From assembly GCA_030765055.1 (NCBI GenBank), contig CM060951.1:49537049-49601048 (forward strand): DNA of 64,000 bases, read 5' to 3'. Within the stretch, counting starts at the first letter, position 1. Each line of letters begins with the position of its first letter. The DNA comes from Mantis religiosa (lineage: Eukaryota; Arthropoda; Insecta; Mantodea; Mantidae). The position numbers and the translations under genes are program-made. The notes beneath the pieces are model-generated. The model saw only the letters and a program-made list of their open reading frames with translations, did not search any database and had not been told where the DNA came from. Below are positions 61,796 through 64,000 of the stretch, in pieces.

Positions 61796-62724
61796 TTTAT
61801 ACAAATAAATATAGAATAAGTAACTGTAGGTAAGAAAGAAAGTAAGTTATTTATTTTGTCAGCTGCCACACAAGTACAAATGAACGTCAAATATACAAAA
61901 ATATTAACAATTATAACAGTCTTGAAGAGAGGAAAAGCATTGCTTTGTAAGATAATTCTTTAAACAGGTTTTCAGCTTTCTTAAAGATTTAATATACATT
62001 ATGTCCTTAGGCAGATTATTTACTACGTATGTCATTTTTACTTCTAGTGTCATAGTTTTGTACGTCTTTATTTAGAATAAATAGTTCAGTATTATTCATG
62101 TAATATATAACAGACTTATAAATAAAAATAGATGTAAGAATCAAAATTCCAAATTTTCTAAAAGGATCTCCTACAGAATCACTCGGTCTTAAAATAATAA
62201 ACTTGTCAAATAAACTTTTCTAAATGTCGGCAATTCAATAATTCGTAAAATAACTTTGTGGACCATCAATTTTAAATTATAATCGATAAATACAACTGAA
62301 TAAAGAAACGGTCAAATGTATAGGTATTCTTTATATTTTTCGGGCAAATGTACTTCTAGTGCGCTGCACGCACGTTGAGAGACCCATGTAGAGAACAATC
62401 ACCGCTAGGATTGGGGTCACTATTTTTCTGATGTTTCTTTACAACACTCTGAGTAAATTAATGTTGGCTATGTTAATATCTGCCCTTTTTTATCACCACT
62501 AGAGGAATATTAAAGGGGCATTGTGCTGTAGACAAACATCGTATGTTGATTTCAGAGCTAGAAAATGTGGCTAACAAAACAGTCTCTGCTAAATCTTTTG
62601 GTTGTTTAAAAGGCTGTTGTATGATTGGATAATACCCTGTAGGAGGATACCTCGCACACTGAGTAGATCTATTGTAGCTACAATTCCCCCAGGAGTAAGG
62701 GAAGAAGTGAAGGAACTTGGCGGC
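61796..62724. other. No supportable gene
   Basis: AT-rich then mixed sequence, no repeat recognised. Confidence 0.45.
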
Positions 62725-63803
62725 AAACCCGCATAACAGTGTTAAATTGATTGGGTTCTAATTGGAGCTATGAGTTCTCTTATCCTCAGGTGAATGGTTG
62801 TAGGGAATGGATTTTGGTGGTTGTTGGCTACTCAGTCGTATTAATAGACATTGTTTGTTGCAGAATTATTTGGTTTAATTCCTACTAAGCTTGCTTATCG
62901 ACTTGGATCGGTGACCACCTGTTAGTAAAATTCCTAACATAAATTCAATTTTACTTGAAACCCTGGATTACTTGTTTAAAGTTACTTCCGCGTGGTTTAT
63001 ATTTCTTCTTTTTTACTCTAATAAACTTCTATAACTGCTTCCGCTTACGCTGTTTGCGCTATTCTTAACTTCCCTACATTTCAGACTTATAAAACTTCGC
63101 TTCTCTTCTTAACGCGCATGAACACGTCCTTGCTGTCGTAGGATCACCTTTAAGTAAATTTTTCTTACTTCGCGATTCCGTTCGAACCTTATTCTGATCC
63201 CCTCTCTAACTTTATCACATGACCAAACTAGCTCACCCTTCTCAAATGTTACATTATTATTGGTTTCTCATTTATTTCGAATTTTTGCATTGGTTGGCAA
63301 AACTCATCTAACTCATTGACGTTCAGCCCACCCTGAGTTGGGGAACGCCTACCCTGAGTTGTTTGTAACGGTATACATCGTTAACAAATCAGCGAAGTAA
63401 ATCCCTTTGGCGTTCATGCTCAACTGCATTTTGAAAGCCCTTTCTCCCAAAACATTCCTGGCTGGAAATATTCTATAGTTCTCAGACATTGAACCTCTGC
63501 TAACCCAAAGAAGTTAACGGTCCTCCCTTTCTGTTTCTCCAAAGTGTACAGATTTTTACAAGAATATTCTCTCTTCCTTGCCTGGATACTAGTATATAGG
63601 TTATATTAAATTATATTCTTTCCTTCTTATTCTTTAAGTGAACCGCCATTTTAATTATTACTCTATACATTCTAATTTCATATTATTATAACAATACTTT
63701 TATATTAGTTTAGCAAAGCATTTTTATTAATTTATCTTCTTTTTTAATTATCTGATTTCGATTAATTCGCCGCCTCCTAACCGCTGCTTGATACTGCGGT
63801 TAC
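62725..63803 (+). repeat. Unclassified 1.08-kb repeat, copy 2
   Basis: Direct-orientation copy of 51943-53037, about 10.8 kb downstream, differing by scattered substitutions and small indels. Similarity stops at TACTGCGGTTAC on the right and at GGCAAACCCGCA on the left in both copies, so these are probably the element ends. Confidence 0.9.
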
Positions 63804-64000
63804 GAACTACAAGAGGGTACAGGCCACAGAAACGCTCGGAAGGCTCCAACAATTCCCGTCTCGTTCTTGGAGTTACTTAAAGAAGGCCATGAACTACTCG
63901 ATGACTAAGAGCCCTCTATTGTCCATGGAGGTATTTTTACCTTTGAGCAAGCAATCGGGCAATTTGTCCGCCACTTTGTACGCTACAAAATCTAGTAGCA
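63804..64000. other. Window end, no supportable feature
   Basis: Balanced composition, no match elsewhere in the window. Too short to interpret. Confidence 0.4.

Overview
This window looks like transposon-rich, gene-poor DNA from a large arthropod genome, most likely an insect. The evidence is an R1-clade LINE, Jockey-like and other degraded LINEs, a gypsy LTR element with scattered relatives of its LTR, two mariner families, two Penelope-like elements, several tRNA-derived SINE families and kilobase-scale microsatellites. I found no convincing host gene exon, no functional rRNA or tRNA gene and no CRISPR array. The insect assignment, and any guess at the order (a hemimetabolous insect would fit), is inference from repeat content.

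Layout. Positions 1-2568 are an uninterrupted (TGGA)n array. It abuts the 3' end of a nearly intact R1-clade LINE on the minus strand (2570 to about 9790). The LINE carries ORF1 (8642-9688, zinc knuckles), a middle ORF (7395-8642, one in-frame TAA) and ORF2 (4213-7380, endonuclease, RT and CCHC, all key residues present). Its 1.6-kb 3' UTR holds a series of short hairpins. From 10 to 20 kb there are gypsy-type LTR fragments, SINEs, a Jockey-type LINE split by a tRNA-Glu-derived SINE, another LINE relic, an AAT array and a GC-rich retroposon. From 20 to 32 kb there are a solo LTR, fold-back tRNA-like elements, an internally deleted mariner, a LINE 3' end and a 1.1-kb compound AAT/AGTAAT array. 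From 32 to 43 kb there is a gypsy element reduced to integrase plus 3' LTR with a GC-rich retroposon nested in its integrase gene, then a Penelope-like fragment, a second mariner, a solo LTR and a Penelope-like element with an inverted partial copy. From 44 to 64 kb there are more fold-back elements, LTR and SINE copies, two DDE-transposase fragments, large CA, CT and CA/AAACGCACCC arrays, a LINE relic, and a 1.08-kb sequence present twice in direct orientation about 10.8 kb apart.

How it fits together. The only module that still looks able to encode a working machine is the R1-clade LINE. Its three cistrons are tightly packed: a TAATG stop-start joins ORF1 to the middle ORF, and 14 nt separate the middle ORF from ORF2. 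The SINEs and the GC-rich retroposon have target-site duplications and 5' truncations, which implies mobilisation by LINE machinery encoded elsewhere. Nested insertions give relative ages: gypsy before the GC-rich retroposon, Jockey-like LINE before SINE-Glu, LTR before the second SINE family.

The most unusual observations are the three-ORF LINE abutting a pure tetranucleotide array with a hairpin-rich 3' UTR, the recurrent head-to-head fold-back elements built from a tRNA-like unit, and the two unclassified families (a 540-bp GC-rich retroposon and the 1.08-kb repeat).
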